Shown piece after piece: positions 1 to 11,536 of a stretch of 64,000 nucleotides of DNA (position 1 is the stretch's first letter; every line of letters starts with the position of its first letter). The notes under the pieces are model-generated. The model was not told where the DNA came from, made no database searches, and saw nothing but the letters and a program-made list of their open reading frames with translations. Position numbers and translations under genes: made by a program. Source of the DNA: Bacillus sp. DTU_2020_1000418_1_SI_GHA_SEK_038. GTDB lineage: Bacteria; Bacillota; Bacilli; Bacillales; Cytobacillaceae. The stretch spans positions 124,001 through 188,000 of the forward strand of contig NZ_CP135435.1 of the NCBI RefSeq assembly GCF_032341175.1. Direction: 5' to 3'.

Positions 1-153
1 CAAAAATTACAGAAAGGCGGAGACCTCTGGGTAGTGATACAGAAAAAACAGGGAGCCCCGTCAGCAATTGAAAAGCTATCAGAATTTTTTAGTGAAGTAG
101 AAACGGTAGAAAAGAAAAAAGGCTATTATATTTTGCGGGCAAAAAAAGATTGA
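1..153 (+). CDS. C-terminal end of class I SAM-dependent rRNA methyltransferase (YbxB/RsmC-like), partial
   Basis: Frame 1 is open from the window edge to a TGA and gives the last 50 residues of a protein. The segment GGDLWVVIQKKQGAPSA followed by a charged stretch and YYILRAKK fits the C-terminus of the RsmC-like methyltransferases that modify guanine in 16S rRNA. In B. subtilis the homologue ybxB lies directly before rpoB, as here. The SAM-binding motifs lie outside the window, so the call rests on this tail and on gene order. Confidence 0.75.
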   Translation, partial: QKLQKGGDLWVVIQKKQGAPSAIEKLSEFFSEVETVEKKKGYYILRAKKD

Positions 154-154
154 C

Positions 155-192
155 TTGACTTTTTGCGTATGTTAGCATTATATAATGCCAAC
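155..192 (+). promoter_or_regulatory. Putative rpoB promoter overlapping a palindrome
   Basis: TTGACT (155-160) begins just after the methyltransferase stop. TATAAT lies at 181-186, a spacing of 20; TATATA at 179-184 would give 18. The -10 area sits inside a near-perfect inverted repeat at 171-192 whose centre, GCATTATATAATGC, is an exact palindrome. Which hexamer is used cannot be decided by eye. Confidence 0.55.
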
Positions 193-514
193 ATAATATA
201 TTCCGATTATTTACTAAAATGCACAAAAGTTGTATAAATTTGGTTCTTAATGGGAAAGATAACAAAATAATTGTCGTAATGTGAAAATGTGGTTTTTTGA
301 ACTAAAAACCCTTTTTCTTTTTGTCTTGGCTGAATTAGTGATTGTTGTTGATTTAGCCATATGTGCGCATGTGACCGGTTCAATTCGGGACGAAAACATT
401 CGAAATCATGTGCGTAATGGCGATTTGTAAGTCAACAAAATTAATTAATATAGCTTTTGTCTTAAGATAGGACAGTTGTTCTATTTGAGAATATTATTGC
501 CATTAAGCTTGATT
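193..514 (+). other. AT-rich rpoB leader, no gene seen
   Basis: About 320 bases between the putative promoter and the rpoB Shine-Dalgarno site. There is no ORF with a ribosome binding site and no clear intrinsic terminator. It is probably an untranslated leader, since rpoB has a long leader in related bacilli. Confidence 0.4.
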
Positions 515-529
515 TGAGGGGTGAATCAG

Positions 530-3500
530 TTGATAGGTCAACTTGTTCAGTATGGACGACACCGCCAACGTAGGAGTTACGCGCGAATCAGTGAAGTTTT
601 AGAATTACCAAATCTAATCGAAATCCAAACCTCTTCTTATCAATGGTTTCTTGATGAGGGTTTACGTGAAATGTTCCAGGACATTTCGCCGATTGAAGAC
701 TTTACTGGTAATTTATCGCTTGAATTTATTGATTACAGCCTTGGCGATCCAAAGTATTCCGTTGAGGAATCGAAAGAACGAGATGTTACATACTCTGCAC
801 CATTACGTGTAAAGGTACGTCTTGTAAACAAAGAAACAGGCGAAGTTAAAGACCAGGATGTCTTTATGGGTGACTTCCCGCTTATGACTGAAACAGGTAC
901 ATTCGTGATCAATGGAGCGGAACGTGTAATCGTTTCTCAATTAGTTCGTTCACCGAGTGTATACTATAGTGGAAAATTAGATAAAAACGGGAAAAAAGGC
1001 TTTACGGCAACTGTAATCCCGAACCGCGGCGCTTGGCTTGAGTATGAAACAGATGCCAAGGATGTCGTGTACGTTAGAATAGATCGTACTCGGAAACTGC
1101 CCGTTACGGTTCTTTTGCGTGCCCTTGGGTTCGGTTCTGATCAAGAAATCATTGATTTGATTGGAGACAATGAATACATTCGCAACACGTTAGAGAAAGA
1201 CAATACAGAAGGTACAGATAAGGCGTTATTAGAAATTTACGAACGCCTCCGTCCTGGTGAACCTCCAACTGTAGACAATGCGAAAAGCTTATTAGTTTCA
1301 AGGTTTTTTGACCCTAAGCGTTATGATTTAGCAAACGTAGGAAGATACAAAATTAATAAAAAGCTTCATATTAAAAATAGATTGTTCGGACAAAAATTAG
1401 CTGAAACGCTAGTAGATCCGGAAACAGGTGAAATTATTGCTGAAAAAGGGGTAACTCTTGATAGGCGTACACTTGATCGCATTCTGCCAAACCTTGAGAA
1501 GAACATCGGCTTCAAGACTGTCAGCCTTGTAGGTGGAGTTTTAGAAGAGGATATTACACTTCAGTCTATTAAAATTTATGCGCCTAATGAAGATGGCGAT
1601 AAGGCTATTAATGTAATTGGGAATGCGTATGTGGAAGAGGCTGTTAAGAATATTTCGCCATCGGATATTATTGCTTCTATCAGCTACTTCTTTAACCTAC
1701 TGCACTCTGTGGGAGATACTGACGATATTGACCATCTTGGAAATCGCCGTCTGCGCTCTGTTGGTGAGCTCTTGCAAAACCAATTCCGTATTGGCCTTTC
1801 CAGAATGGAACGCGTTGTTCGTGAAAGAATGTCCATTCAGGACACAAACACAATCACTCCGCAGCAATTAATCAATATTCGCCCTGTGATTGCATCTATT
1901 AAAGAGTTCTTTGGAAGTTCACAGCTATCTCAATTCATGGATCAAACGAATCCTCTTGCAGAATTAACACATAAACGTCGTTTATCTGCATTGGGACCTG
2001 GTGGATTAACGCGTGAACGTGCTGGTTTTGAAGTGCGTGACGTTCACTATTCCCACTATGGCCGTATGTGTCCGATTGAGACTCCTGAGGGACCAAATAT
2101 TGGACTAATTAACTCATTATCATCCTTTGCGAAGGTAAATCGATTCGGATTTATCGAAACACCTTATCGCCGTGTTGACCCTGAAACGGGCAAAGTAACA
2201 GACCGTATTGACTACTTAACGGCTGATGAAGAGGATAACTATGTAGTGGCTCAGGCAAATGTGCTTCTTGCTGATGACGGCTCCTTCCTTGAAGAGGAAG
2301 TTGTTGCCCGTTTCAAAGGTGAAAACACAGTTGTCCCTCGTGATCGAGTTGACTACATGGACGTTTCACCGAAGCAGGTTGTATCCGCCGCGACTGCGTG
2401 TATACCGTTCCTTGAAAATGATGACTCCAACCGTGCGCTAATGGGTGCAAATATGCAGCGTCAAGCTGTACCATTGATGCAGCCGGAAGCTCCAAGAGTG
2501 GGTACAGGGATGGAATATGTATCAGGAAAAGATTCGGGTGCTGCAGTTATTTGTAAGCATGAAGGAATCGTTGAACATGTTGAAGCCCGTGAAGTATGGG
2601 TTCGCAGAATTGTTAATGTAGATGGCCAAGAAGTAAAAGGCGATCTTGATAAATATAGAATGCTGAAATTCATCCGTTCTAACCAAGGAACTTGCTACAA
2701 CCAACGCCCAATTGTTGCTGTAGGCAACCGTGTTACAAAGGGTGAAATTTTAGCAGATGGTCCATCTATGGAGCTTGGAGAACTAGCGCTTGGACGTAAT
2801 GTTCTAGTTGCCTTCATGACGTGGGATGGATATAACTATGAGGATGCTATCATCATGAGTGAGCGTCTCGTGAAAGATGATGTTTATACCTCTATCCATA
2901 TTGAAGAGTATGAATCTGAATCTCGTGATACGAAGCTTGGTCCTGAAGAAATTACTCGTGATATTCCAAACGTTGGGGAGGATGCTCTTCGCAATCTGGA
3001 TGAAAGAGGAATTATTCGTACAGGTGCTGAGGTTAAGGATGGCGATCTTCTAGTAGGTAAGGTAACGCCTAAGGGTGTAACGGAGCTTACTGCGGAAGAA
3101 AGATTATTACATGCTATCTTTGGTGAAAAGGCTCGTGAAGTACGTGATACTTCCCTTCGTGTTCCACACGGCGGTGGAGGAATCGTTCTGGATGTTAAAG
3201 TCTTTAATCGAGAGGATGGAGATGAGCTGCCTCCGGGTGTAAATCAGCTTGTTCGTGTGTACATTGTTCAAAAGCGTAAAATCTCTGAAGGGGATAAGAT
3301 GGCTGGACGACATGGTAACAAAGGGGTTATCTCGCGTATTTTACCAGAAGAAGATATGCCTTATATGCCAGACGGAACACCAGTTGACATTATGTTAAAC
3401 CCATTAGGGGTACCATCACGTATGAACATTGGACAGGTGCTTGAGCTTCATCTTGGAATGGCTGCGAGATCTCTAGGTATTCACGTAGCATCACCTGTAT

Positions 3501-4090
3501 TCGATGGTGCTACTGAAGAAGATGTTTGGTCTACGATTGAAGAAGCTGGAATGGCTCGTGACGCGAAAACAGTTCTTTATGACGGACGTTCCGGAGAGCC
3601 GTTTGACAACCGCGTATCTGTTGGTGTCATGTATATGATCAAGCTTGCACACATGGTTGACGACAAACTTCATGCTCGTTCGACAGGTCCATACTCTCTT
3701 GTTACACAGCAGCCGTTGGGCGGTAAAGCTCAATTCGGCGGACAGCGTTTCGGAGAGATGGAAGTATGGGCGCTTGAAGCGTATGGCGCTGCTTATACAT
3801 TGCAGGAAATCTTAACGGTTAAATCGGATGATGTTGTAGGACGTGTGAAAACGTATGAAGCTATCGTCAAAGGTGAAAACGTTCCAGAGCCTGGTGTACC
3901 TGAGTCATTTAAAGTATTAATTAAAGAACTTCAGAGCCTGGGTATGGATGTTAAGATTCTTTCAGGCGATGAGGAAGAAATTGAAATGCGTGATATGGAG
4001 GATGAAGAGGATCTGCAGCAAGCTGAATCCTTCACAATTGCTCCTGAACCGCAAAACTCAGAAGCCGAAGAAGTTGTTACAAAAGAGTAG
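530..4090 (+). CDS. rpoB: DNA-directed RNA polymerase subunit beta
   Basis: This 1186-residue protein forms the upper pincer of RNA polymerase and most of the rifampicin pocket. It is near-identical in many blocks to B. subtilis RpoB (1193 aa). The pocket around residues 464-490 ([20 protein letters not shown] then LSALGPGG) shows the usual sensitive-type Gln, Asp, His, Arg and Ser residues. The C-terminal clamp contact [19 protein letters not shown] is present, and the tail is acidic. The start is taken as TTG at 530, which sits 5 bases after GAGGGGTGA (516-524); a GTG at 521 is in frame but lies inside that Shine-Dalgarno site. The gene is followed by rpoC after 133 bases. Confidence 0.97.
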   Translation: MIGQLVQYGRHRQRRSYARISEVLELPNLIEIQTSSYQWFLDEGLREMFQDISPIEDFTGNLSLEFIDYSLGDPKYSVEESKERDVTYSAPLRVKVRLVNKETGEVKDQDVFMGDFPLMTETGTFVINGAERVIVSQLVRSPSVYYSGKLDKNGKKGFTATVIPNRGAWLEYETDAKDVVYVRIDRTRKLPVTVLLRALGFGSDQEIIDLIGDNEYIRNTLEKDNTEGTDKALLEIYERLRPGEPPTVDNAKSLLVSRFFDPKRYDLANVGRYKINKKLHIKNRLFGQKLAETLVDPETGEIIAEKGVTLDRRTLDRILPNLEKNIGFKTVSLVGGVLEEDITLQSIKIYAPNEDGDKAINVIGNAYVEEAVKNISPSDIIASISYFFNLLHSVGDTDDIDHLGNRRLRSVGELLQNQFRIGLSRMERVVRERMSIQDTNTITPQQLINIRPVIASIKEFFGSSQLSQFMDQTNPLAELTHKRRLSALGPGGLTRERAGFEVRDVHYSHYGRMCPIETPEGPNIGLINSLSSFAKVNRFGFIETPYRRVDPETGKVTDRIDYLTADEEDNYVVAQANVLLADDGSFLEEEVVARFKGENTVVPRDRVDYMDVSPKQVVSAATACIPFLENDDSNRALMGANMQRQAVPLMQPEAPRVGTGMEYVSGKDSGAAVICKHEGIVEHVEAREVWVRRIVNVDGQEVKGDLDKYRMLKFIRSNQGTCYNQRPIVAVGNRVTKGEILADGPSMELGELALGRNVLVAFMTWDGYNYEDAIIMSERLVKDDVYTSIHIEEYESESRDTKLGPEEITRDIPNVGEDALRNLDERGIIRTGAEVKDGDLLVGKVTPKGVTELTAEERLLHAIFGEKAREVRDTSLRVPHGGGGIVLDVKVFNREDGDELPPGVNQLVRVYIVQKRKISEGDKMAGRHGNKGVISRILPEEDMPYMPDGTPVDIMLNPLGVPSRMNIGQVLELHLGMAARSLGIHVASPVFDGATEEDVWSTIEEAGMARDAKTVLYDGRSGEPFDNRVSVGVMYMIKLAHMVDDKLHARSTGPYSLVTQQPLGGKAQFGGQRFGEMEVWALEAYGAAYTLQEILTVKSDDVVGRVKTYEAIVKGENVPEPGVPESFKVLIKELQSLGMDVKILSGDEEEIEMRDMEDEEDLQQAESFTIAPEPQNSEAEEVVTKE

Positions 4091-4118
4091 GTTACGGATA
4101 AAATTTAATATTAGTTCA

Positions 4119-4145
4119 CAGCCTTCGCTTATTTAAGCGGGGCTG
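4119..4145 (+). other. Hairpin between rpoB and rpoC
   Basis: CAGCC (4119-4123) pairs with GGCTG (4141-4145), and inside it CGCTTA pairs with TAAGCG. There is no T tract, so it is not a standard terminator. It may affect processing or the relative output of rpoC. Confidence 0.45.
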
Positions 4146-4223
4146 GAACATTAAAATTGCACCCCAATTGCTTTTTATGGGCAAAATGGGCATAGCCCGG
4201 AGATAAAAAGGGAGGTAGGCCCC

Positions 4224-7200
4224 TTGCTAGATGTAAACAATTTTGAGTATATGAAAATCGGTCTTGCTTCACCAGATAAGATCCGTTCATGGTCACATGG
4301 TGAGGTAAAAAAGCCTGAAACGATCAACTATCGTACGTTAAAACCAGAAAAAGACGGTTTATTCTGTGAGCGTATTTTCGGACCAACAAAGGACTGGGAA
4401 TGTCATTGCGGAAAATATAAACGTGTACGCTATAAAGGTGTAGTCTGTGACCGATGCGGCGTTGAAGTAACGCGTGCAAAGGTACGTCGAGAAAGAATGG
4501 GTCATATTGAGCTAGCTGCTCCTGTTTCCCACATCTGGTATTTCAAAGGAATCCCAAGCAGAATGGGACTTGTTCTTGATATGTCTCCTCGTGCGCTGGA
4601 AGAAGTCATTTACTTTGCGTCTTACGTAGTGACTGATGCGGGCGACACAGCCCTTGAAAGAAAGCAATTGCTTTCAGAAAAGGAATACCGGGCATATCGT
4701 GAAAAATACGGCAATAAGTTTCAAGCTTCGATGGGTGCTGAGTCCATTAAAAAGCTTCTTTCTGATATTGATTTAAATAAAGAAGTTGATATTTTAAAAG
4801 ATGAACTTAGAACCGCACAAGGACAGCGAAGAACACGTGCGATTAAGCGTTTAGAAGTACTGGAGGCTTTCCGTGGTTCAGGCAATGAGCCTTCTTGGAT
4901 GATCCTTGATGTGCTCCCTGTTATCCCACCGGAGCTCCGCCCGATGGTTCAGCTTGATGGCGGCCGTTTCGCAACATCTGACCTAAATGATTTATACCGC
5001 CGTGTGATTAATAGAAATAATCGTCTAAAGCGCTTATTGGATCTTGGTGCGCCTAGTATCATTGTTCAAAACGAAAAGCGCATGCTTCAAGAAGCTGTGG
5101 ATGCATTAATTGATAATGGCCGTCGCGGCAGACCTGTTACAGGGCCTGGTAACCGTCCATTAAAATCACTATCCCACATGTTAAAAGGTAAGCAAGGACG
5201 CTTCCGTCAAAACCTATTAGGGAAACGTGTTGACTACTCTGGCCGTTCGGTTATCGTTGTTGGACCTAACTTAAAGATGTATCAGTGCGGACTTCCGAAA
5301 GAAATGGCATTAGAGCTTTTCAAGCCATTCGTTATGAAAGAGTTAGTCGAGAAGGGCTTATCTCATAATATTAAATCGGCCAAACGCAAAATTGAACGTG
5401 TTCAGCCAGAGGTTTGGGATGTTTTAGAAAGTGTTATTAAAGAACATCCAGTTCTTCTTAACCGTGCCCCTACTCTTCATAGATTGGGCATTCAAGCGTT
5501 TGAACCAACATTAGTTGAAGGCCGTGCTATTCGCCTTCATCCACTCGTTTGTACAGCCTATAACGCTGACTTCGATGGTGACCAAATGGCAGTTCACGTT
5601 CCACTTTCATCAGAAGCACAAGCTGAAGCGCGTCTATTAATGCTTGCAGCCCAAAACATTCTGAATCCGAAAGATGGAAAACCAGTCGTTACTCCTTCTC
5701 AGGACATGGTATTAGGAAACTATTACCTGACTCTAGAAAGAGATGGCGCTGTTGGAGAAGGTATGATTTTCAAGGATATTAATGAAGCGTTGCTTGCGTA
5801 TCAGAATGGATATGTCCACCTACATACACGTGTGGCAGTTCATGCTGGTTCTTTGAAAAATCCAACATTTACACCGGAGCAAAATCAGAAGCTTCTTATT
5901 ACAACAGTAGGGAAACTTATTTTTAATGAGATTTTACCAGCGTCATTCCCTTATATAAACGAGCCTACAAGACAAAATTTAGAGGAAGAAACTCCAGCTA
6001 AATATTTTGTGGAAAAAGGGCAAGAAGTACTTTCGGTTATTCGTGAAATGCCGCTTGTGGATCCATTTAAGAAGAAGATTCTTGGTAATATTATTGCCGA
6101 AGTTTTCAAACGGTATAAAATCACTGAAACATCAAAAATGCTTGACCGCATGAAAGACCTTGGATTTAAGTACTCTACAAAAGCAGGTATTACAGTTGGT
6201 GTTTCTGATATTGTAGTACTTGGTGAAAAAGAGCAGATTATCCAAGAGGCGCAAGTAAAAGTTGATAATGTTATGAAGCAGTTTAGACGCGGTCTTATTA
6301 CAGAGGATGAGCGTTATGATCGTGTTATCTCTATTTGGAGTGCTGCGAAAGACACTATTCAAGAAAAATTGATGAGATCACTAGATAAATCAAACCCAAT
6401 CTTCATGATGAGTGATTCCGGAGCCCGTGGTAACGCGTCTAACTTTACCCAGTTAGCGGGTATGCGCGGACTGATGGCGAACCCGGCCGGTCGAATTATT
6501 GAGTTGCCTATTAGATCAAGTTTCCGTGAAGGCTTGACCGTATTGGAATACTTTATTTCTACTCACGGTGCTCGTAAAGGTCTAGCCGATACAGCACTAA
6601 AAACGGCGGACTCAGGTTATTTAACACGCCGACTAGTAGACGTGGCTCAAGACGTCATTGTTCGTGAAGATGATTGTGGTACAGATAGAGGCTTATTAAT
6701 CAGTTCATTGAAAGACGGCACGGAAGTAATTGAAACTCTTGAAGAACGTCTAATTGGGCGACATGCAAGAAGGGCTATTAAACATCCGGAAACGAAAGAA
6801 GTAATTGTGCCTGAAAATGGTCTAATTACTGAAGATCTTGCTCAAGAGGTTACAGAAGCAAACATTGAACAAGTATGGATCCGTTCAGCATTTACTTGTA
6901 ACACGCGCCACGGCGTATGTAAGAAATGTTACGGTCGCAATCTAGCAACAGGTCAAGAGGTTGAAGTAGGAGAGGCAGTAGGTATTATTGCTGCTCAATC
7001 TATCGGTGAACCTGGAACACAGTTAACGATGCGTACATTCCATACTGGAGGGGTTGCGGGAGACGATATTACACAAGGTTTGCCGCGTATCCAGGAATTG
7101 TTTGAAGCACGTAACCCTAAAGGGGTAGCTGTCATTTCTGAAATTGAAGGTGTTGTAGTAGGAATTAATGAAGGCAGAGACCGCCAGCATGAGATAGTTG

Positions 7201-7823
7201 TCCAAGGTGAAGTGGAATCCCGCACATACTCAGCGCCATACACTGCTCGTCTTAAAGTAGCAGTGAATGACCAAGTAGAACGCGGACAGGAGTTAACAGA
7301 GGGTTCGATTGATCCGAAGGAATTAATCAGAGTGAAGGACGTCACGGCTGTTCAAGAATACTTATTACGCGAAGTACAGAAGGTTTATCGTATGCAAGGG
7401 GTTGAAATTGGTGACAAGCACATCGAAGTAATGGTCCGCCAAATGCTTCGTAAAGTACGTGTCATTGATGCTGCTGAAACAGATGTATTGCCAGGGACTC
7501 TTCTTGACATTCATCAGTTTACAGATGCTAATGAAAAAGCGCTTCTTGCTGGTAAACTACCTGCTACAGGACGTCCAGTTTTACTGGGAATCACGAAGGC
7601 ATCTCTTGAAACAGATTCATTCCTATCTGCTGCATCATTCCAAGAAACAACAAGAGTTCTTACAGATGCGGCAATTAAAGGAAAACGCGATGAGTTACTG
7701 GGATTAAAGGAAAATGTTATCATTGGTAAGCTAGTCCCAGCTGGAACAGGAATGCAGCGATATCGCAGAGCAGAACCTTACACGAAGGAAGAAGCGGCTG
7801 AGGATGCACTTCCTGTAGAATAA
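4224..7823 (+). CDS. rpoC: DNA-directed RNA polymerase subunit beta'
   Basis: This 1199-residue subunit carries the catalytic centre of RNA polymerase. The N-terminal zinc site is Cys60, Cys62, Cys75 and Cys78 ([19 protein letters not shown]). The absolutely conserved NADFDGDQM motif, with the magnesium-binding aspartates, is at 447-455. The second zinc site (CGTD..., then [11 protein letters not shown]) and the trigger-loop region [19 protein letters not shown] are present. The start is TTG, 8 bases after GGAGG, as in B. subtilis. It is co-transcribed with rpoB and followed by a terminator at 7835. Confidence 0.97.
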   Translation: MLDVNNFEYMKIGLASPDKIRSWSHGEVKKPETINYRTLKPEKDGLFCERIFGPTKDWECHCGKYKRVRYKGVVCDRCGVEVTRAKVRRERMGHIELAAPVSHIWYFKGIPSRMGLVLDMSPRALEEVIYFASYVVTDAGDTALERKQLLSEKEYRAYREKYGNKFQASMGAESIKKLLSDIDLNKEVDILKDELRTAQGQRRTRAIKRLEVLEAFRGSGNEPSWMILDVLPVIPPELRPMVQLDGGRFATSDLNDLYRRVINRNNRLKRLLDLGAPSIIVQNEKRMLQEAVDALIDNGRRGRPVTGPGNRPLKSLSHMLKGKQGRFRQNLLGKRVDYSGRSVIVVGPNLKMYQCGLPKEMALELFKPFVMKELVEKGLSHNIKSAKRKIERVQPEVWDVLESVIKEHPVLLNRAPTLHRLGIQAFEPTLVEGRAIRLHPLVCTAYNADFDGDQMAVHVPLSSEAQAEARLLMLAAQNILNPKDGKPVVTPSQDMVLGNYYLTLERDGAVGEGMIFKDINEALLAYQNGYVHLHTRVAVHAGSLKNPTFTPEQNQKLLITTVGKLIFNEILPASFPYINEPTRQNLEEETPAKYFVEKGQEVLSVIREMPLVDPFKKKILGNIIAEVFKRYKITETSKMLDRMKDLGFKYSTKAGITVGVSDIVVLGEKEQIIQEAQVKVDNVMKQFRRGLITEDERYDRVISIWSAAKDTIQEKLMRSLDKSNPIFMMSDSGARGNASNFTQLAGMRGLMANPAGRIIELPIRSSFREGLTVLEYFISTHGARKGLADTALKTADSGYLTRRLVDVAQDVIVREDDCGTDRGLLISSLKDGTEVIETLEERLIGRHARRAIKHPETKEVIVPENGLITEDLAQEVTEANIEQVWIRSAFTCNTRHGVCKKCYGRNLATGQEVEVGEAVGIIAAQSIGEPGTQLTMRTFHTGGVAGDDITQGLPRIQELFEARNPKGVAVISEIEGVVVGINEGRDRQHEIVVQGEVESRTYSAPYTARLKVAVNDQVERGQELTEGSIDPKELIRVKDVTAVQEYLLREVQKVYRMQGVEIGDKHIEVMVRQMLRKVRVIDAAETDVLPGTLLDIHQFTDANEKALLAGKLPATGRPVLLGITKASLETDSFLSAASFQETTRVLTDAAIKGKRDELLGLKENVIIGKLVPAGTGMQRYRRAEPYTKEEAAEDALPVE

Positions 7824-7834
7824 ATTTAAATGAT

Positions 7835-7872
7835 CGGTGCTGGCTCAATTGCTTGGCCAGTACCGTTTTTTT
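7835..7872 (+). terminator. Intrinsic terminator after rpoC
   Basis: CGGTGCTGGC pairs with GCCAGTACCG (one G-T wobble) and is followed at once by seven T residues. It separates rpoBC from the str operon. Confidence 0.85.
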
Positions 7873-7916
7873 GAAGTTACTTCATCATTTAATTTTTAAA
7901 AATATAAGTTTGATTG

Positions 7917-7945
7917 TTGACATCGGAAAATGAAGATGGTAATAT
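7917..7945 (+). promoter_or_regulatory. Sigma-A promoter of the ybxF-str operon
   Basis: TTGACA (7917-7922) and TAATAT (7940-7945) are separated by 17 bases. It lies between the rpoC terminator and ybxF, so ybxF-rpsL-rpsG-fusA can be transcribed from here. Confidence 0.8.
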
Positions 7946-7990
7946 AGCAAAGGTGCTCCTATTAACTGGATACTTTGGAGGATGTCACAT

Positions 7991-8239
7991 ATGTCTTATG
8001 AAAAAGTATTGCAGGCAAAAGGTATAATAATAGGAACTAGGCAAACAGTGAAAGCACTGCAAGCAGGAACAATTAAAGAAATTGTCATTGCCAAAGACGC
8101 GGATCCGAAAGTGATAGCGAAAGTGGCAAGTAAAGCAACTGAGGTAAATGTTCCGATTCTCTATGTAGACTCCATGAAAAAGCTTGGAAAAGCATGTGGG
8201 ATAGATGTTGGTGCAGCAGCTGTTGCGATTATCATTTAA
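7991..8239 (+). CDS. ybxF: L7Ae-family K-turn RNA-binding protein (YbxF)
   Basis: An 82-residue protein matching B. subtilis YbxF, a small L7Ae-family protein that binds kink-turn RNA and is encoded just before rpsL. The fold is visible as the basic helix [12 protein letters not shown], the strand [10 protein letters not shown] and the signature [20 protein letters not shown]. The start is ATG 7991, 9 bases after TTGGAGG; an in-frame ATG at 7982 touches that site and is less likely. The exact cellular RNA target is not known from the sequence. Confidence 0.9.
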   Translation: MSYEKVLQAKGIIIGTRQTVKALQAGTIKEIVIAKDADPKVIAKVASKATEVNVPILYVDSMKKLGKACGIDVGAAAVAIII

Positions 8240-8342
8240 AAACTGTTTTTGTAGAATGGCTCTGCAAAGACTTTGTTTTTTGCAACAAAATGAACCACCT
8301 GGATGTGTGGGCTTAACAAAATAGTGAAGGGAGGACAATTCA

Positions 8343-8765
8343 ATGCCTACAATTAACCAATTAGTGCGCAAGCCTCGTCAAACAAAAGAGGATAAATCAA
8401 AATCACCTGCGCTAAACAAAGGCTATAACAGCTTCAAAAAAGCACAAACAAATGTTTCTTCACCACAAAAACGCGGTGTATGTACTCGTGTTGGTACAAT
8501 GACTCCAAAAAAACCAAACTCAGCATTACGTAAATATGCTCGTGTGCGTTTATCTAACGGAATCGAGGTTAATGCTTATATTCCTGGTATCGGTCATAAC
8601 CTGCAAGAACACAGTGTTGTTCTAATTCGCGGCGGACGTGTAAAGGACTTACCGGGGGTACGTTACCATATCGTTCGTGGAGCATTAGACACAGCTGGTG
8701 TTGCTAACCGTATGCAAAGTCGTTCTAAATACGGTCAGAAGAAACCAAAAGCAGCGAAAAAATAA
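8343..8765 (+). CDS. rpsL: 30S ribosomal protein S12
   Basis: 140 residues, close to the 138 of B. subtilis. S12 sits at the decoding centre of the 30S subunit. The loop [13 protein letters not shown] includes Lys56, the usual streptomycin-resistance position, with the sensitive-type lysine; the second loop [14 protein letters not shown] is also intact. The Shine-Dalgarno GGGAGGA lies 8 bases before the ATG. It is the first ribosomal gene of the str operon, 44 bases before rpsG. Confidence 0.97.
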   Translation: MPTINQLVRKPRQTKEDKSKSPALNKGYNSFKKAQTNVSSPQKRGVCTRVGTMTPKKPNSALRKYARVRLSNGIEVNAYIPGIGHNLQEHSVVLIRGGRVKDLPGVRYHIVRGALDTAGVANRMQSRSKYGQKKPKAAKK

Positions 8766-8809
8766 TTTCAATAAAATAAAGAAAAGAATTTTTGAAAGGA
8801 GGAAATAAT

Positions 8810-9280
8810 ATGCCACGTAAAGGTCCTATAGCAAAAAGAGACGTATTACCGGATCCGATTTACAACTCAAAGCTTGTTAGCAAACTTATCAACAAAATGA
8901 TGGTTGACGGTAAGAGAGGTAAATCTCAAGCAATTCTTTACTCAGCATTTAATATTATTAGCGAGCGCGCTGGAAAAGAGCCAATGGAAGTTTTCGATCA
9001 AGCGCTTAAGAACATCATGCCTGTACTTGAAGTAAAAGCACGCCGTGTCGGCGGATCAAACTACCAAGTACCAGTAGAGGTGCGTCCAGATCGTCGTACA
9101 ACTCTTGGTCTTCGCTGGTTAGTAAACTACTCTCGTCTACGTGGAGAAAAGACGATGGAAGAGCGTTTAGCAAACGAAATTCTTGATGCAGCTAACAATA
9201 CTGGTGCATCAGTTAAGAAACGTGAAGACACTCACAAAATGGCAGAAGCTAACAAAGCATTTGCTCATTATCGCTGGTAG
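8810..9280 (+). CDS. rpsG: 30S ribosomal protein S7
   Basis: 156 residues, the usual length. S7 binds the 3' major domain of 16S rRNA and begins assembly of the 30S head. The N-terminus [20 protein letters not shown] and the block [18 protein letters not shown] are typical. The start is ATG 8810 after AAAGGAGG; a TTG at 8792 upstream is in frame but lies before that site. It is followed by fusA after 51 bases. Confidence 0.97.
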   Translation: MPRKGPIAKRDVLPDPIYNSKLVSKLINKMMVDGKRGKSQAILYSAFNIISERAGKEPMEVFDQALKNIMPVLEVKARRVGGSNYQVPVEVRPDRRTTLGLRWLVNYSRLRGEKTMEERLANEILDAANNTGASVKKREDTHKMAEANKAFAHYRW

Positions 9281-9331
9281 AATTTATTCTCAATACAAAA
9301 TATTACTCATACTAGGAAGGAGAAAGACCCA

Positions 9332-11410
9332 ATGGCAAGAGAGTTCTCCTTAGAAAATACTCGTAATATCGGGATCATGGCACACATTGATGCCGGTAAA
9401 ACAACAACAACTGAGCGAATTCTGTACTACACAGGAAAAATCCACAAAATCGGTGAAACACACGAAGGTGGAGCTCAGATGGACTGGATGGAGCAAGAGC
9501 AGGAGCGTGGGATCACAATTACATCTGCAGCAACAACTGCACAATGGAAAGGTCACCGCGTAAACATCATCGATACACCAGGACACGTAGACTTCACAGT
9601 TGAAGTTGAACGTTCACTTCGTGTACTTGATGGTGCAGTAACTGTACTTGATGCTCAATCTGGGGTAGAACCACAAACTGAAACAGTATGGCGCCAAGCT
9701 ACAACTTACGGCGTACCACGTATTGTTTTCGTAAACAAAATGGATAAACTTGGTGCGGATTTCTTATATTCTATCAGCACACTTCATGATCGTTTACAAG
9801 CGAATGCAGCAGCGATCCAACTACCAATTGGTGCTGAAGATACATTCAGAGGTATCATTGACTTAGTTGAAATGGACGCTACATTCTACAACAACGATCT
9901 TGGAACTGATATTCAAGTTGGAGAAATCCCAGAAGAATATCAAGCTCAAGCCGAAGAATACCGCGAAAAGTTAATAGAAGCAGTATCTGAATTCGATGAA
10001 GATTTAATGGAAAAGTATCTTGGTGGAGAAGAAATCACTAAGGAAGAGCTAAAAGCAGCGATTCGTAAAGGTACTTTAAGTGTTGAATTCTATCCAGTAT
10101 TGTGCGGAACTGCTTTCAAAAACAAAGGTGTTCAAAAAGTTCTTGATGCAGCAGTTGATTACCTTCCATCTCCTCTGGACATTCCTGCTATTAATGGTGT
10201 GAACCCAGAAACAGATGAAGCAACAGAACGTCATGCAGATGATGAAGAGCCATTCTCTGCTCTTGCATTTAAAGTTATGACTGACCCTTATGTTGGTAAA
10301 CTTACATTCTTCCGTGTTTACTCTGGTACATTGAACTCAGGTTCATATGTGAAAAACTCAACGAAAGGTAAGCGTGAGCGTGTAGGACGTATTCTGCAAA
10401 TGCATGCTAACTCACGTGAAGAGATTTCGATTGTACATGCTGGAGATATCGCAGCAGCTGTAGGTTTGAAAGACACGACTACAGGGGATACACTTTGTGA
10501 TGAAAAATCTCCTGTTATCTTAGAATCAATGGAATTCCCAGAGCCAGTTATTCAATTATCTATTGAGCCAAAAACTAAGGCTGACCAAGATAAAATGACA
10601 ACAGCTCTTCAAAAACTTCAAGAAGAAGATCCGACATTCCGCGCACATACTGACCAGGAAACTGGAGAAGTAATTATTGCAGGTATGGGTGAGCTTCACC
10701 TTGATATCCTTGTTGATCGTATGCGTCGTGAATTTAAAGTGGAAGCTAACGTTGGTGCACCTCAGGTTGCATACCGTGAAACATTCCGCGGTTCAGCTTC
10801 AGTTGAAGGTAAATTTGCTCGCCAATCTGGTGGACGTGGACAATATGGTCACGTTTGGATTGAATTCTCTCCAAACGAAGAAGGTAAAGGTTTCGAGTTT
10901 GAAAATGCTATCGTTGGTGGGGTTGTTCCTCGTGAGTATATCGCACCTGTACAAGCAGGTCTTGAAGATGCGCTTGACAGAGGAGTTCTTGCTGGATTCC
11001 CATTAGTTGATATTAAAGCTAAATTATTTGATGGATCATACCATGATGTTGACTCATCTGAAATGGCATTTAAAATCGCTGCATCAATGGCGTTAAAAAA
11101 TGCTGCGTCAAAATGTAACCCTGTAATTCTTGAGCCGGTAATGAAGGTTGAAGTTATTATTCCTGAAGAATACATGGGAGATATTATGGGTAACGTTACT
11201 TCACGCCGTGGTCGCGTTGAAGGTATGGAAGCACGCGGCAACGCTCAAGTTGTTCGTGCAATGGTTCCACTTTCAGAAATGTTTGGTTACGCTACTTCAT
11301 TACGTTCAAGCACACAAGGTCGTGGTGTATTCTCTATGACATTTGATCATTACGAAGAAGTGCCAAAATCAATTTCTGAAGAAATTATCAAAAAACACAA
11401 AGGTGAATAA
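9332..11410 (+). CDS. fusA: Elongation factor G
   Basis: 692 residues, the same as B. subtilis EF-G. It is the GTPase that drives translocation of tRNA and mRNA on the ribosome. The GTP-binding motifs are AHIDAGKTT near residue 17, DTPGHVDF near 82 and NKMD near 136. The five-domain order is preserved, including the domain IV start [11 protein letters not shown] and the domain V end [21 protein letters not shown] precedes the ATG. A long perfect hairpin follows before tuf. Confidence 0.97.
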   Translation: MAREFSLENTRNIGIMAHIDAGKTTTTERILYYTGKIHKIGETHEGGAQMDWMEQEQERGITITSAATTAQWKGHRVNIIDTPGHVDFTVEVERSLRVLDGAVTVLDAQSGVEPQTETVWRQATTYGVPRIVFVNKMDKLGADFLYSISTLHDRLQANAAAIQLPIGAEDTFRGIIDLVEMDATFYNNDLGTDIQVGEIPEEYQAQAEEYREKLIEAVSEFDEDLMEKYLGGEEITKEELKAAIRKGTLSVEFYPVLCGTAFKNKGVQKVLDAAVDYLPSPLDIPAINGVNPETDEATERHADDEEPFSALAFKVMTDPYVGKLTFFRVYSGTLNSGSYVKNSTKGKRERVGRILQMHANSREEISIVHAGDIAAAVGLKDTTTGDTLCDEKSPVILESMEFPEPVIQLSIEPKTKADQDKMTTALQKLQEEDPTFRAHTDQETGEVIIAGMGELHLDILVDRMRREFKVEANVGAPQVAYRETFRGSASVEGKFARQSGGRGQYGHVWIEFSPNEEGKGFEFENAIVGGVVPREYIAPVQAGLEDALDRGVLAGFPLVDIKAKLFDGSYHDVDSSEMAFKIAASMALKNAASKCNPVILEPVMKVEVIIPEEYMGDIMGNVTSRRGRVEGMEARGNAQVVRAMVPLSEMFGYATSLRSSTQGRGVFSMTFDHYEEVPKSISEEIIKKHKGE

Positions 11411-11464
11411 AAGTAATTGATTTTACCTTTTTAATCAAGTATAACTACTATTGTAGGCATCATG

Positions 11465-11493
11465 GCTGCGAAAAGGATTTACCTTTTCGCAGC
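11465..11493 (+). other. Perfect 12-bp hairpin between fusA and tuf
   Basis: GCTGCGAAAAGG (11465-11476) and CCTTTTCGCAGC (11482-11493) are exact complements around a 5-base loop. Only a weak, interrupted T run follows about 17 bases later. It may be a partial terminator, a processing site or an mRNA-end stabiliser adjusting tuf output relative to fusA. Confidence 0.65.
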
Positions 11494-11536
11494 TCAAAAA
11501 TACTTAATTTTTATATATTAAAGGAGGATTTTCCTA

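Noticed and set aside
3948..4136. ORF overlapping the 3' end of rpoB
   Set aside because: Out-of-frame shadow of rpoB ending in the intergenic hairpin, no start signal.
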